Origin: Planctomycetota bacterium
GTDB taxonomy: Bacteria; Planctomycetota; Planctomycetia; Planctomycetales; Planctomycetaceae
DNA length: 64,000 nucleotides
NCBI GenBank assembly: GCA_027618475.1
Contig: JAQCEJ010000011.1
Span: forward strand, 26,234-90,233
Direction: 5' to 3'
The position numbers and the translations under genes are program-made. The notes beneath the pieces are model-generated. The model saw only the letters and a list, made by a program, of their open reading frames with translations. It was not told the origin of the DNA and did no database searches. Every line of letters begins with the position of its first letter. Within the stretch, counting starts at the first letter, position 1. Of the stretch, positions 51,401-60,706 are shown in pieces.

Positions 51401-54400
51401 TTTCGAGGTGTGATCGGTTTTGTCATCAATCGTGGCATCTTCCGGGAGAGGAGGAGGCAATGGACTGGTGGGTAGCGTTTCCAACTCAATTGTAAAGCCG
51501 GCTCGATTGGGAACGGCAAGAATCGTATGAGGCTTTCCGTCGACGATGCAGGCCGAATCGCGTGCCAGATTGGCATTCCCGATTGGTAATTCGACGACAG
51601 TCGTCGGACGTTCTGAATTGGCGAAAACGGCCAGTAGAAATTTTGCCTCAATCAGTAGATTTTCTTGTACATTCCATCGACCAGTATATTTCGCCGACGT
51701 GATCACATAGTCGACTGTGTCGGACTGCAGCAGCTTGGATAACTCTGCAAATTGCTTTGCGTGATCGGATCGGAGATAGACCAGATCGCCTTGCTCTCTC
51801 CCTCCCTCCTCTAGAGAAAAAGGGATCAGCACGTCCCAGGTTGACGCAGGCCCGTACTCAGACGGCTGGGGTGATACCACCGCATCCGCTCTGCGACCGT
51901 TCGACGAAGGAACAGTGACGGTAGATTCCGTTTGCGCAGTCGACCTCGCTGTCAGACTCAAAACGATGAGAACCATCAGAGCGATATGGCTTGGTGTACT
52001 ATTCTTTGGGTCGATCATAGGTTGGGTCAGATCAGAGTCATCTGCCGAAACCGACTGGGGAACATCACTTTGGAAAAACCACAACTTTTTCATCCAGTTG
52101 CTCGGGGCAAGTGCGATCATAAGGGAACCAAACGTGATCCCTCCCAGAGGGAGAGTGAACGGTTCTGGTGCAAACCAAACGGCGGCAAGCAGAAGCGACC
52201 ACCATGTGATACCAGAAAAAGCGGTAATAGATCGCGGGGAGTAAATCCGTACTGCTCCTCCCATTAACAATGTACAACTCAATGCACACCAACCGATCCA
52301 GGTCAGGCGATTTTCGTTCCAAACAACGATCGTTAGAGCGGAAGGAATGCTCTGTCCTTGTAAATTCAAATGTTGCCAAGAGTCGCCTTGCGACTCTGTT
52401 GTACGATTGACAATGTTTCGCAACCTTTGATACATCTTGCGCCAACCGCTGACGCGGAAGGGATCGAATCGATGTTGTGTCTCGCTTCTGCTGATTGGAC
52501 CGAAAAAGCGAGCATTCCAATCAAAGGATTCAGCGGCCATTGTGTTCAGGCCAGGAGAAGCCGAATCGATGCGATATCCGTCAGGCAACTGAATTTCCCA
52601 ATGGAATTGGACTACCGGAATGTCAACGCGAGGGAGCGGAATTTGCTCTCGGTTCCAGAGCCAGACGGCCTTGGCCGGTTCCTGATACTCAATTTCAATT
52701 TGAGAGGAAGGAGATCTCGCAGCCAATGTCTCAACGGTCGCGAGGCTCAATGAAACGACATGCTGTACGCCGCGGTACTGTGGATGAACTTCCTGACCAT
52801 TGACTCGCGTCGCGATCCAGTTGACATGAGGGGGAAGTTCGTAGACGAACTCAACCGACTGTACGTCCCCCAGTAGATCAAATCGCACTCGGTGGTGATT
52901 TTCTCCGGTCCCATCGGCGAAGATCTGTGACTGCAGATTGACGACCGTTGCGGGAGTCACCTGTCCGCTCGCTAATTCCGGCTTGATCCGCATTTCAAAC
53001 GTTTCGGAGCTGCTTTCATATTCCCATTGAAGAACTTTTGTCGAAGAATCAGAGTTTTGATCGGTGGAAACAACATCCTGACTCTGTAGAGGACGTGCCG
53101 ACGTAATCGATTCGAGTTTGACGCCTCTTGTATTGTCCAATAATTCGATCGTTCCTCGAAACGATCGGGATTGAGGTAAAAACACGAGTTGCCCCAGAGT
53201 TTGACCCGCGTGATAGCGCACGCGCTGTGCGCGCAGGCGAACCGGTTCTTGTGTCGCTATGGGGAGACGGATTTCCCATAATTCACCATTCGCCGGAAGA
53301 TTCCAGTTTTGGTGTCGTTCTTCCGGCAATCGTTGAGCACTGACCGGAATGACGCGATCGGACAATTGCTCCCAGGTGAATTCCGGTCCTGTTCCTGTCA
53401 CGTATACGAGAATTCGATCGATAGGTTGCGAGACGGGTTCAACGAAAATGAAAAAGCGTTCGATCAGACGATCGGAAAGAAAGTCGTACTCGACCGTTGC
53501 TGTCCCCGTCAGACCTTGACGAAAATGAGGATACTCGAGAAACGTACCTTCACTGCTAATTTGCGACGTCACGAACCACAACGACGGCTCCGTACTTGCA
53601 ATAAGTGATTGATACAAAAGCGACGTCGACCAGGTCTTGTTTAATGCCTCGGCCGACGTCTGTTGCACACCGTCTGCCAATTGCTCGTGAGGAGACTCGT
53701 TTCCTGGAGACTGTATTGCATAGACGGTCTCAGAAACCTGGCACTGTTGTGGTTCGAGATACGGGAATCTCAGAAGATCATCCGCCGTTCCCTGAGTCTG
53801 TTTAGCACGTAGCTTGAACGAAAGCGGATGTTCCGCATCAATGGCTTTGGCCACATCAACGATGAGCCATTGGGACTCTGACGTCGCCGGTTCGACCGTC
53901 CATTTCAGGATTTGGCCGACACCTGTTTGAGGTCCGAGCAGTTGAACTTCGGCGATATCCCAGTGAATCGGCAAGAGACTCCGGATCTGGTAGGTCGATC
54001 CTGAGCGACTGCGCAGCGACATCTCCGCATTCCATGTCCAGGTGGACGATTCGTAAGCTAGATGATGCAGGATCTGTGATGTCAGCTGAACAGCAGGAAA
54101 CGCGATCTGAATCGCGATCTCCGTTGATGGATTGTTCTGCAAGAGTTCATATGTGGTACCAGATGCCGTACTGGAGGACGTTTTCTGCAGTCGACAGCCT
54201 TGCGTATGAATTTCGTTTAACTGAAGAGGAGGTTCAATCGTTAATTGAATATTCCCTTGGAGAAACAATCCAGGAGCCCGGATCATCGGAAGTCTCCATT
54301 CCTGGTCGACGACCGCTTCGGTAAAGCTGTTGATGCGAATCTGTCGCAAGGGACCGCTTACGGGATCGGGAAGCTCAATGGTCAACAGGTTTTCGTTCGA

Positions 54401-55471
54401 TTCGAATTCGCTCGAAAGAGTCCATGAAATCGACGAATCGTTTCCATAGGAAACCGAATAAACGTCGACTTCTGAGGGAATGGGAACTTGAATGCGGTCA
54501 ACGGGTTCACTGGTTGTTTCAACGTTTAGATCCGTAACAATTTCTGCTCCTTCTGGACGGATGAGATAGGATGTTTGCTGTCGAATCATCCATGGTGGTT
54601 GAACAACGGGGGCAGGTAATATCTCGTGCACATTCAGAAGGCAATACGACTCTTGTCCCAGATTGACTTGCCATTGATTCCAACCGATCTGGTCTACAGT
54701 CGTGGGCCCGGTGACTTCTCCTGCCGAGCTGTCAAGCTTCACACCTTCGGGCAAGAGAATTTGCAGAGTGGAACTGGTGGCTGAGGGGATCCGCAATTCG
54801 AATTCAACAGAATGTCGCCGTACGCGCCCGTCAAGACTCCAGGAAAACTCCGCAGTTGTTTTATCATCGTCGATAAGCAAGATGTTTCGACCGGAGGACG
54901 TGGTGCCCCACGCGCTATTCGTTCCGTTCGAACGAAAGTCGGAAATGGCCAACCCCAACGGTTCCACATGAATGACCTGAGTCTCGCGCTGACGACGATG
55001 GATAAGCCATTGTCCCTGGCCAGATTGGAGTGCTTTTTTAGAAAAAACAGCCGAATACGTGGCATGCTCGATCCAGGCGGATTGCGGCTCGGGTGCTTTG
55101 GGACGCAGTCGAGTCCACATCGAGAAGAACTCACGGCGCGACATCGGTTGCCAATCACCCGGTGGCCATTGTTCGGGACGATCGGCAGAAACGAAAATCT
55201 CTCGCAGTCCAAGTCCCGGAATTCCGGTAATGCCTGGAAGGTTTAATCCCGATGCTCCGTCGTTGACTTTCTCTCCCGTCGATTGTGGGGAATCACGATT
55301 CGTTTGCTGAGCGAGCTGATTGGTTTCCTGGGCGCGCGTTAGGGAAGCAGGCCCGGTGAACCAAACGATGAGCAGTCCCATCACTAAATAATGCAATCGA
55401 CCGACATCCATAATTGTGCGTTGAATCGTCCTCTCCGAAATGCGAATGAACTTCATGCCCGACTTCCTCAT
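48467..55471 (-). CDS. Giant membrane-anchored beta-rich protein (2334 aa)
   Basis: A single 2334-residue frame. It starts at the ATG overlapping the upstream gene's stop (ATGA); an internal ATG at 55456 is an alternative. A signal anchor (YLVMGLLIVWFTGPASLTRAQ) is followed by about 1000 residues of beta-rich sequence. A block of three or four membrane segments (about 1090-1180; WIGWCALSCTLLMGGAV, WWSLLLAAVWFAPEPF) and a second signal-like segment (IALMVLIVLSLTARSTAQTE) follow. A second beta-rich part of about 1000 residues then leads to two C-terminal membrane segments ending in a basic tail. The two halves look like repeats of one design. It has no recognised catalytic motif. Probably a surface or envelope structural protein. 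Confidence 0.75.
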   Translation of the reverse strand: MRKSGMKFIRISERTIQRTIMDVGRLHYLVMGLLIVWFTGPASLTRAQETNQLAQQTNRDSPQSTGEKVNDGASGLNLPGITGIPGLGLREIFVSADRPEQWPPGDWQPMSRREFFSMWTRLRPKAPEPQSAWIEHATYSAVFSKKALQSGQGQWLIHRRQRETQVIHVEPLGLAISDFRSNGTNSAWGTTSSGRNILLIDDDKTTAEFSWSLDGRVRRHSVEFELRIPSATSSTLQILLPEGVKLDSSAGEVTGPTTVDQIGWNQWQVNLGQESYCLLNVHEILPAPVVQPPWMIRQQTSYLIRPEGAEIVTDLNVETTSEPVDRIQVPIPSEVDVYSVSYGNDSSISWTLSSEFESNENLLTIELPDPVSGPLRQIRINSFTEAVVDQEWRLPMIRAPGLFLQGNIQLTIEPPLQLNEIHTQGCRLQKTSSSTASGTTYELLQNNPSTEIAIQIAFPAVQLTSQILHHLAYESSTWTWNAEMSLRSRSGSTYQIRSLLPIHWDIAEVQLLGPQTGVGQILKWTVEPATSESQWLIVDVAKAIDAEHPLSFKLRAKQTQGTADDLLRFPYLEPQQCQVSETVYAIQSPGNESPHEQLADGVQQTSAEALNKTWSTSLLYQSLIASTEPSLWFVTSQISSEGTFLEYPHFRQGLTGTATVEYDFLSDRLIERFFIFVEPVSQPIDRILVYVTGTGPEFTWEQLSDRVIPVSAQRLPEERHQNWNLPANGELWEIRLPIATQEPVRLRAQRVRYHAGQTLGQLVFLPQSRSFRGTIELLDNTRGVKLESITSARPLQSQDVVSTDQNSDSSTKVLQWEYESSSETFEMRIKPELASGQVTPATVVNLQSQIFADGTGENHHRVRFDLLGDVQSVEFVYELPPHVNWIATRVNGQEVHPQYRGVQHVVSLSLATVETLAARSPSSQIEIEYQEPAKAVWLWNREQIPLPRVDIPVVQFHWEIQLPDGYRIDSASPGLNTMAAESFDWNARFFGPISRSETQHRFDPFRVSGWRKMYQRLRNIVNRTTESQGDSWQHLNLQGQSIPSALTIVVWNENRLTWIGWCALSCTLLMGGAVRIYSPRSITAFSGITWWSLLLAAVWFAPEPFTLPLGGITFGSLMIALAPSNWMKKLWFFQSDVPQSVSADDSDLTQPMIDPKNSTPSHIALMVLIVLSLTARSTAQTESTVTVPSSNGRRADAVVSPQPSEYGPASTWDVLIPFSLEEGGREQGDLVYLRSDHAKQFAELSKLLQSDTVDYVITSAKYTGRWNVQENLLIEAKFLLAVFANSERPTTVVELPIGNANLARDSACIVDGKPHTILAVPNRAGFTIELETLPTSPLPPPLPEDATIDDKTDHTSKRKFGDIQFREVTLFLHPVVKSHNDGETFHLEIPPVSQSQLCLFFSQMPLEIHVNGKQRYLRNDSSNSNEFIAQLGRQHQLDVSWRLQQQKPVPIELNVLHQSLLEFAPTIVRGQSRIHHRMHNGVVQDVLWNIPDGVVINNITGENLSAFELYSTPNGGRQLLIELSEPVAEDFVLEVDWLSPVTADGSGRISIAPLSWLGRSADANMAVEFDDVQVGVTGRPGYELLSSTDEQMILREIPAADFYKIWGIEGEARRASQISSFAPESRIAFELRPLRSVRKARQDEIFRFTRQRVFWEATIEVETSQTPALVHEIVLDSSIQLEEISVKQDDAERLSHSIRYNDRLKLILKDLTSSTQFITLRGFIPAIIGEEMPLPPVYYQADEMDRASVAIRYDKSVRVELVPKNLWEPFPAEQDVAPNDADWKTLGRFIRQPESHFSDNQPTTRQSIRSSVESSRSPELSHFVAIKPKTGKTWFVRMLWHVEQFHDSNAIIRIELPPELTTAKILSGNEANLDSDDATGQKRTITFKPDAANPTGHVLIVEGEWTIKGEGSWTVPDAQLIGGDVIERWLMISPRDVMRPKEGGERQVPEEIPLWTQPGIDLYFSGNVARLYHKPRGEWILTPATPHNPQARLTVPWIRSECRFDASMGWQGRSEICVESAPGRVLKIDIPTGMQLIAVLLNGTTITSTVTDQRELAIPLGTTNSSGPMNMVDLIWERPFETAQHILLNTTIELPQVKEYTPDHNFVEIVTSLRQRRLAVSGITPRNEWEYHLDMAERLSNQIAKFSDNRQESNERLRRNLIQELRFLNVLEHEAPRLLTQQPELFARWQSLQETYQEELSAETKVDTTAESLWISTAFRRQQVSDVDIVQGEWNGAETKSNIALWWINTRWYFGLLASFSFGLTWFVLRKLTSWINLTRSGVPVPVFAISLTLIWWLFLKASIIGFGLLVYVVYRSWKQWRTTPRTPIARAAT

Positions 55472-58400
55472 TCCGCAACGGAGACCGAATCGCGCGGGCT
55501 TCCAGAATGCGCAGGACGCAATGTCGTCGGATCTTCCGAACCGACTTGTCGATCGATTGACTTGATTGCAGATGCCGAGGGCTGATCGGGAATTGAACGG
55601 AATGCTGACGAAATCGGCACCATGTATTCGTTCGTTGAACCCAATGTCACGACGGCCGGCGCGGTTTCGCGACGGTATCGTCGATCGATGGCAAACGCGA
55701 GAAATGCCAGCAGCAGTCCTCCGAAGAACGGTTGCAGCAGCAAAATAACGATTGATTCATGCCAGATTCCCACCAGAGAGGCGATGAGTACCATGACAAC
55801 CATCGAATACGGATGTCGCACACGAGCAACATTCAACCAGACCGCGCTGGCCAAGAGACTCAGCCCCGCTCCGAACAAGACCAGCAGTGAACGATGCAAC
55901 GTGTGGATCGTCACGCTTTCGATAGCTCCAAATCGGCTGAAAACATATCCATTGCCGGCGTCAAAACCGTCCAGCGGCGGTGGAACATCGTTGGTTGAGC
56001 CAATCCAATCGTCGGGGTTGGACCAGTCTCGCAGTGGACGTCGCATTCCGCCGTGCAATGTGAGCTGCCATGAAAACTGAGGTAGTAAACCATTCGGATT
56101 ATCTGCCAGATGTTGTCCTCCCGGTAGTATCACCTCGAAAATCGTTTGTTGAATCAATAGTTCATCAACGACTTCGGGCAGCACAATCTTTTGCCGATCG
56201 AGCCAGTCAAAGTTAGCCACCGATTTCGAGCGAATGTCCATCGTTAGTATTACGGAGCCGGACTTGGACAAATCGATGTTACCGGTCAGTGGAATGCGAT
56301 AGTTGATTGTTTGTTCGGCCGTAACTTCAGTTCCGTCAAGAACAATTGTGTTCTGATTGATGTAGGCATTGACCAGTTCCAGTTCCATGGGAAGCGCTAT
56401 ACCGATTTCGCGTCCGGAACCTTGAATTCGATATTGTGCACGCGTCATGGTCTGGCCGTCGGGGACAAACTGTGTACGGATGACGGCACGTGAAATGGTC
56501 AATGTGCGTTGCCGTTCGCCAAGGTACTCTCGAATCGTCAACGGCACGTACGCCTGAGGTTTCGTCGATCGATAGACCAACGCATCTTCGGTTGCAACTT
56601 CGCTTTGCCAGCCTTGATCAGAAACGTCGACCTCCCAGAGCGATTGTTGTTGAAACAAAATCCGCGTGGATTTGAATGCTGCGTCGGACGACTGTACGAT
56701 CGGCAGTTGAATTTCTGCTTTCTCCTCGTCCTCAGTCGTTAGCGGAATGGGAACAGAATATTCGGCCACGACTTCAAAGTGTTTCAGTCGAGGTTCAGGT
56801 AATTCCAGCCGTGCCGATACGACCGTGGTATTGCCTTCCTCGTTCCAAACGGTAGAAATCGGTTTCTCATCGAGATAGAACTTCGGGCGCGGAACGAGAT
56901 CACTCGATACCGTCATACGCAGTACGCTGACACGCTCGTAAGACACATCGTAATCAAGACGCTGACGCACCTTGATTTCCTTTTCCCCAATGGTCGCCTC
57001 GATATCAGACTCGGCTTCGATTCGTTGTGCATATTTCTTGACCCCCGCTTCAAGAACCTGTTCTGCCGAATCGATTCGCCACAAAAACTGGCGCAACGAC
57101 ATCCATTCAGCAGGGACATTAACTCTCGCTGCCAGAGTTGTGGGGACCGGTCGAAGTGTTGTTGTCCCGATTGGCTTTAAATCGCTCTCCACATTTTCAG
57201 CGAGTATCCACGCCAGAATGGTGGGTGCCGAACTCGACGCCTCAGCCATCGGCAGGTGGCATGGCAGCCTGCTTCCGTCACTTTGGATAGGTCGGCGAGC
57301 ATTCAACGTGATTTCGAAATCTCCCGATTTCGGTGCCACAAATTTTAATTGCCAACGCGATTCCGATGATGCCCCGTCACCCGTCTCCTCTTCGGTCATT
57401 GTTACCGATTCAATCAGGCCGGGAGTTTGTACAGGATCGATCGCCCAGCCTTCATTAACGGCCAACGGCCATCGAATAACAACATTCGACACCGCTCCGC
57501 GAAATACCTGAAATCGAAACCGGCACATCAAATCGATATGACCTTCAGTCACGTGAGCGAGTAATTCAGGAGTCACGGAATAATAAGGCTCCTCCTTTTG
57601 CACATCGAGAACGAGGCGAAACGGCTGTTTCAGAAAACGATACGCGCTGCTGACACGATCCACCACTCCGGAGTCGCTTACATTGATACGGTGGATGAAT
57701 CGATCTTCACCCTCACGTCGATGAATGCGATATCCGTCGGGAGAACGGATTTGGATTTCACCTGTCTGTCGTTGTGCGTGTTCGACTTGAAATCCTTCAA
57801 CAGCAAATGGTATCCCCTTACTCGGAAAAGGGGCTTCCAGCGTCCACTTGATTTCGATCGGTCCTTTTGTCGGTTCCTTCAGGCTGATCGTAACCCTGCT
57901 TTCATCGTTTTCGACAAACTCGCGTTTTCGATAGGATGGTCCCTCGACGTCGAGAGGTTTAAAATCGGGAGGCAACGTCACGGTAAAATTGTCAAATGTC
58001 CCCTGAAGCGCACCAACCTTTTGCGTAGCGCTTAACAACACTGTCTCACCGGTAAAGTCGAGGTCAATCGGGCTGAACGCCGACTGCAATACCAGGTCGA
58101 CCGGCTGCGTTTCTGGTGCCGGCTGCCAGGAAATATCGAGGCGTGAATCGAGCCCCACGAGTTCAATGCGAGACGCATTGGTTTCATCTCGGAAGTTTGT
58201 TTTCACAAGGCTCGTCGAGTCTTCGGGGAGTTTAACTTGAAACCGATCAAAGGGGACCGCAAGTACCATTGAACCGACGGCCGTGTTGGGAAGTGTTAAT
58301 TGCATACGGCGAGTAGGCGATTGTGTTACAACCGGTACTAGCACGTCGAGTTCGAGTTCGTGGGTTCCCTTACCCTGAAACCACCAGACATACCCGGCTT

Positions 58401-58962
58401 GACGGGCTGCCGCTCCTTCGGCAAAACGGTCGGGAATCGCTTCACGTCCTTCACCGCGGTACGTCACGTTTTGTATGACAGCCTCTCGCAGATTTAACGG
58501 GACGCGAACGGGTTCATCGACGGTCAGTTGTAACGTGACAATAATTTTCAGCGAGGCGTGTTCATCGTTTGCCGAACCAGAGATTTTCAGAGATGTAATA
58601 CCGAATGCGGGTTGTGTTTCAACATTCGTTCCGCCATTCGTTTTCAGCCAGTTCAAAAACTCATTTAATTTTGTCGACACCAATATCTTGATATATCGCC
58701 CATCGGCACCCGGAATGTACACGATGTCTGAATTGACATCGGAAAGCATGGCTGGATCGGGGAGGGCATCATCGTTCAACTGTGGTGGAGTCGCATCGGG
58801 CTTTCGCGTGGAAACATTCGGCGGAGCCTTTGTCGTCTCAGCTTTCGGAGTCTCCTGCGCGATGGATGCTGAGATCAGCGATGCCAACACCAAACAGGCG
58901 TTGATCGCGCTCAATACGGCGTTTCGGATTCCGTTCGATCTTATGCTCTGCAAACGATACAT
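55468..58962 (-). CDS. Large membrane-anchored beta-rich protein (about 1164 aa)
   Basis: About 1164 residues from the ATG at 58962 (GGAAACGA upstream); the track uses GTG 58995. A signal peptide (AVLSAINACLVLASLISASIAQE) precedes a conserved-looking opening (DIVYIPGADGRYIKILVSTKLNEFLNWLK). About 900 residues of beta-rich sequence lacking known domains follow. Three C-terminal membrane segments (LLVLFGAGLSLLASAVWL, MVVMVLIASLVGIWHESI, LLLAFLAFAI) lead to an 80-residue polar tail. The order (signal, long beta part, membrane block) matches each half of the following giant protein, whose start overlaps its stop. The two are thus translationally coupled and probably paralogous. The function is unknown. 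Confidence 0.75.
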   Translation of the reverse strand: MYRLQSIRSNGIRNAVLSAINACLVLASLISASIAQETPKAETTKAPPNVSTRKPDATPPQLNDDALPDPAMLSDVNSDIVYIPGADGRYIKILVSTKLNEFLNWLKTNGGTNVETQPAFGITSLKISGSANDEHASLKIIVTLQLTVDEPVRVPLNLREAVIQNVTYRGEGREAIPDRFAEGAAARQAGYVWWFQGKGTHELELDVLVPVVTQSPTRRMQLTLPNTAVGSMVLAVPFDRFQVKLPEDSTSLVKTNFRDETNASRIELVGLDSRLDISWQPAPETQPVDLVLQSAFSPIDLDFTGETVLLSATQKVGALQGTFDNFTVTLPPDFKPLDVEGPSYRKREFVENDESRVTISLKEPTKGPIEIKWTLEAPFPSKGIPFAVEGFQVEHAQRQTGEIQIRSPDGYRIHRREGEDRFIHRINVSDSGVVDRVSSAYRFLKQPFRLVLDVQKEEPYYSVTPELLAHVTEGHIDLMCRFRFQVFRGAVSNVVIRWPLAVNEGWAIDPVQTPGLIESVTMTEEETGDGASSESRWQLKFVAPKSGDFEITLNARRPIQSDGSRLPCHLPMAEASSSAPTILAWILAENVESDLKPIGTTTLRPVPTTLAARVNVPAEWMSLRQFLWRIDSAEQVLEAGVKKYAQRIEAESDIEATIGEKEIKVRQRLDYDVSYERVSVLRMTVSSDLVPRPKFYLDEKPISTVWNEEGNTTVVSARLELPEPRLKHFEVVAEYSVPIPLTTEDEEKAEIQLPIVQSSDAAFKSTRILFQQQSLWEVDVSDQGWQSEVATEDALVYRSTKPQAYVPLTIREYLGERQRTLTISRAVIRTQFVPDGQTMTRAQYRIQGSGREIGIALPMELELVNAYINQNTIVLDGTEVTAEQTINYRIPLTGNIDLSKSGSVILTMDIRSKSVANFDWLDRQKIVLPEVVDELLIQQTIFEVILPGGQHLADNPNGLLPQFSWQLTLHGGMRRPLRDWSNPDDWIGSTNDVPPPLDGFDAGNGYVFSRFGAIESVTIHTLHRSLLVLFGAGLSLLASAVWLNVARVRHPYSMVVMVLIASLVGIWHESIVILLLQPFFGGLLLAFLAFAIDRRYRRETAPAVVTLGSTNEYMVPISSAFRSIPDQPSASAIKSIDRQVGSEDPTTLRPAHSGSPRDSVSVAE

Positions 58963-58994
58963 TTCGTTTCCGACACGGTTGAATTGCGAAATCA

Positions 58995-59201
58995 CTAATT
59001 GTGGGTGATCAAAGCAAGAATGGCTTCATCTGGCAATTGAAAAAGAGGGATCGAATCGGCCAAGGCCGCCTTAGATGTCGATTCGATCACCGTCCGAACC
59101 TTCTCCGAGGGAACAAAAACCAAACGCGACTTGCTTTCTCGATAGGAGTCAAACCAGCAGGACGGCGAATCCGGTTGTTTCTCTTTCAATTCCTCGATCA
59201 C
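58995..59201 (-). CDS. Possible small protein (68 aa), uncertain
   Basis: A GTG-initiated frame of 68 residues ends at a TAG that overlaps the alternative GTG start of the large protein downstream. It contains SPSCWFDSYRESKSRLVFVPSEKVRTVI and is plausibly soluble, but I recognise no family and see no clear ribosome-binding site. It could equally be untranslated leader sequence of the large gene. Confidence 0.3.
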   Translation of the reverse strand: MIEELKEKQPDSPSCWFDSYRESKSRLVFVPSEKVRTVIESTSKAALADSIPLFQLPDEAILALITHN

Positions 59202-59545
59202 ATTCTATTACCATCTTACTCATCGAGCCGGTCTGGGTCAGCGAATTTTTGCCTCTGACGCCAGAAAATGGCAACTTCACAACTTCGCCGGTTCACATCT
59301 ATTATCCAGTGAAATGGCATATGTTTGTGACACGCTTTTCTTAACGAGATGTTCAAATTATGAAACGTCAGGTATTCGCTGCAGAATATCTCGATCAATT
59401 GATATTCAAGAATAGGTTACGAAGCGAATGCATGCCCTCATTCGAGGGAGATTTATTATGACCAAACTCAACAGGCCGTAAGGGCCGGTTTGTCGATCTT
59501 GGCGAATTCAACGAATGATGCGCTGATGAGACACTCTTTCCGGTT
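59202..59545. other. Intergenic region downstream of the IMPase gene
   Basis: About 340 bases holding the probable promoter area of the large-protein operon, though I find no convincing -35/-10 pair. Two small hairpins lie near the IMPase end: CGAATG/CATTCG at about 59426-59445 and GGCC/GGCC (AACAGGCCGTAAGGGCCGGTT, 59468-59488). Either could end the minus-strand IMPase transcript. The 60-aa ORF at 59216 is not supported. Confidence 0.35.
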
Positions 59546-60319
59546 TCAAGACAGCATCGACACCATTTCCCGATGAAGAGACTCGCCGTTTGCTGCCAGT
59601 AGTGAAGGACGTTCGAGCCTGAAAGTTCCACCATCAAGTTGAGTGACGACTCCTCCCGCTTCTCGCACAAGCAATACCCCCGCCGCCATATCCCACGGCA
59701 GCAGACTGGTCGACCAGAATCCATCAAGCCGTCCTGCAGCGATGTAAGCCAGGTTTAGAGCTGCCGATCCAGAGCGTTGTACGGTTTGTGCCTGTCCTAC
59801 GGCACGCAAAAAGCGATTCACGGCCGGGTGATGAGCCCTCACTGCAACTGGCAGGCTGGCCATCAGCATCGCTTTATCGAGAGTGAGATTTCGGCTGGTG
59901 CTCAGCCGACTGTCATTCAACCAGGCCCCATCGCCTTTGACTGTCCAGAAGAGTTCGTCGCGGGTCGGATCATAAATGACTCCGCACACGAGTTCACCGT
60001 CACACTCCAATCCGATCGAGACGGCGTAATACGGGAAGCGATGGGCATAGTTTGATGTGCCATCGAGTGGATCAATGACCCAACGAAATGTCGAGTTGGG
60101 ATGCGATTCGTTCAGCCCTTCTTCGCCGAGAAAGTTATGGTCAGGATATCGTTTGCTGATAAAGTCGTATATCGCAGCTTGTGCCGCAATATCCGCCTCC
60201 GTAACCAGATTTGCGGGACTCTTTTCAGTAATTGTAAATCGCTCAGCCCACGACCGTAGTACCTCTCCTGCCAGTTGTGCTGCTCCCTTTGCGGTGGGTA
60301 AAAACTCGCTGAAACTCAA
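59546..60319 (-). CDS. Inositol monophosphatase family protein
   Basis: About 257 residues from the TTG at 60319, which has a strong GGGAGAAGG site 4 bases upstream and gives the usual family N-terminus length; the track ATG at 60346 is the alternative. The metal-binding and catalytic motifs are complete: GEEG (65-68), WVIDPLDGTSNYAHRFP (80-96) and PWDMAAGVLLVREAGG near the C-terminus. The family dephosphorylates inositol monophosphate, histidinol phosphate or related sugar phosphates using Mg2+. The substrate cannot be decided here, so I give no symbol (suhB and hisN are both possible). Confidence 0.9.
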   Translation of the reverse strand: MSFSEFLPTAKGAAQLAGEVLRSWAERFTITEKSPANLVTEADIAAQAAIYDFISKRYPDHNFLGEEGLNESHPNSTFRWVIDPLDGTSNYAHRFPYYAVSIGLECDGELVCGVIYDPTRDELFWTVKGDGAWLNDSRLSTSRNLTLDKAMLMASLPVAVRAHHPAVNRFLRAVGQAQTVQRSGSAALNLAYIAAGRLDGFWSTSLLPWDMAAGVLLVREAGGVVTQLDGGTFRLERPSLLAANGESLHREMVSMLS

Positions 60320-60346
60320 AGACCTTCTCCCTGTGAGTAGCATCAC

Positions 60347-60706
60347 GATCTCAAACGCCCAATTACCCCAAGTGTAGCGATCATAACGTTTCGTGAGAAT
60401 CTTCGGCAGGAAATGAACGCATCGACTTTGGCAATTTTCGCATTACGATCAGTGCGGGCAAATGTCGTCCTGTCTATCGAATTCGTGGTTCTGGCGCTCG
60501 AAATGCACATCATCATAGCCCGTGTGATGATGGCCTTCTGCCGACAGGTTTGGGCAATAATGCACGTCGCCAACTCAATTCGTGAGCTATGTTTCTGGAG
60601 ACGACGTATTTTGGGATCAGCGATAGAACCATTTTGACTGACGACATCTGGATTCCGTCGTTCATTCAAAGACGACTATTAAGACAATACAGACGCACCA
60701 TCGAGA
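60347..60706. other. Intergenic region, nothing clear
   Basis: About 360 bases between the divergent IMPase and cpaA-like genes. The overlapping ORFs on both strands (60413-60637 plus, 60343-60669 minus) have no family features, and their mutual overlap means at most one could be real. I see no RNA gene or clear promoter. Confidence 0.35.

Noticed and set aside
60343-60669. 108-aa minus-strand and 74-aa plus-strand ORFs in the gap before cpaA
   Set aside because: They overlap each other on opposite strands and show no domain or signal; neither can be supported.
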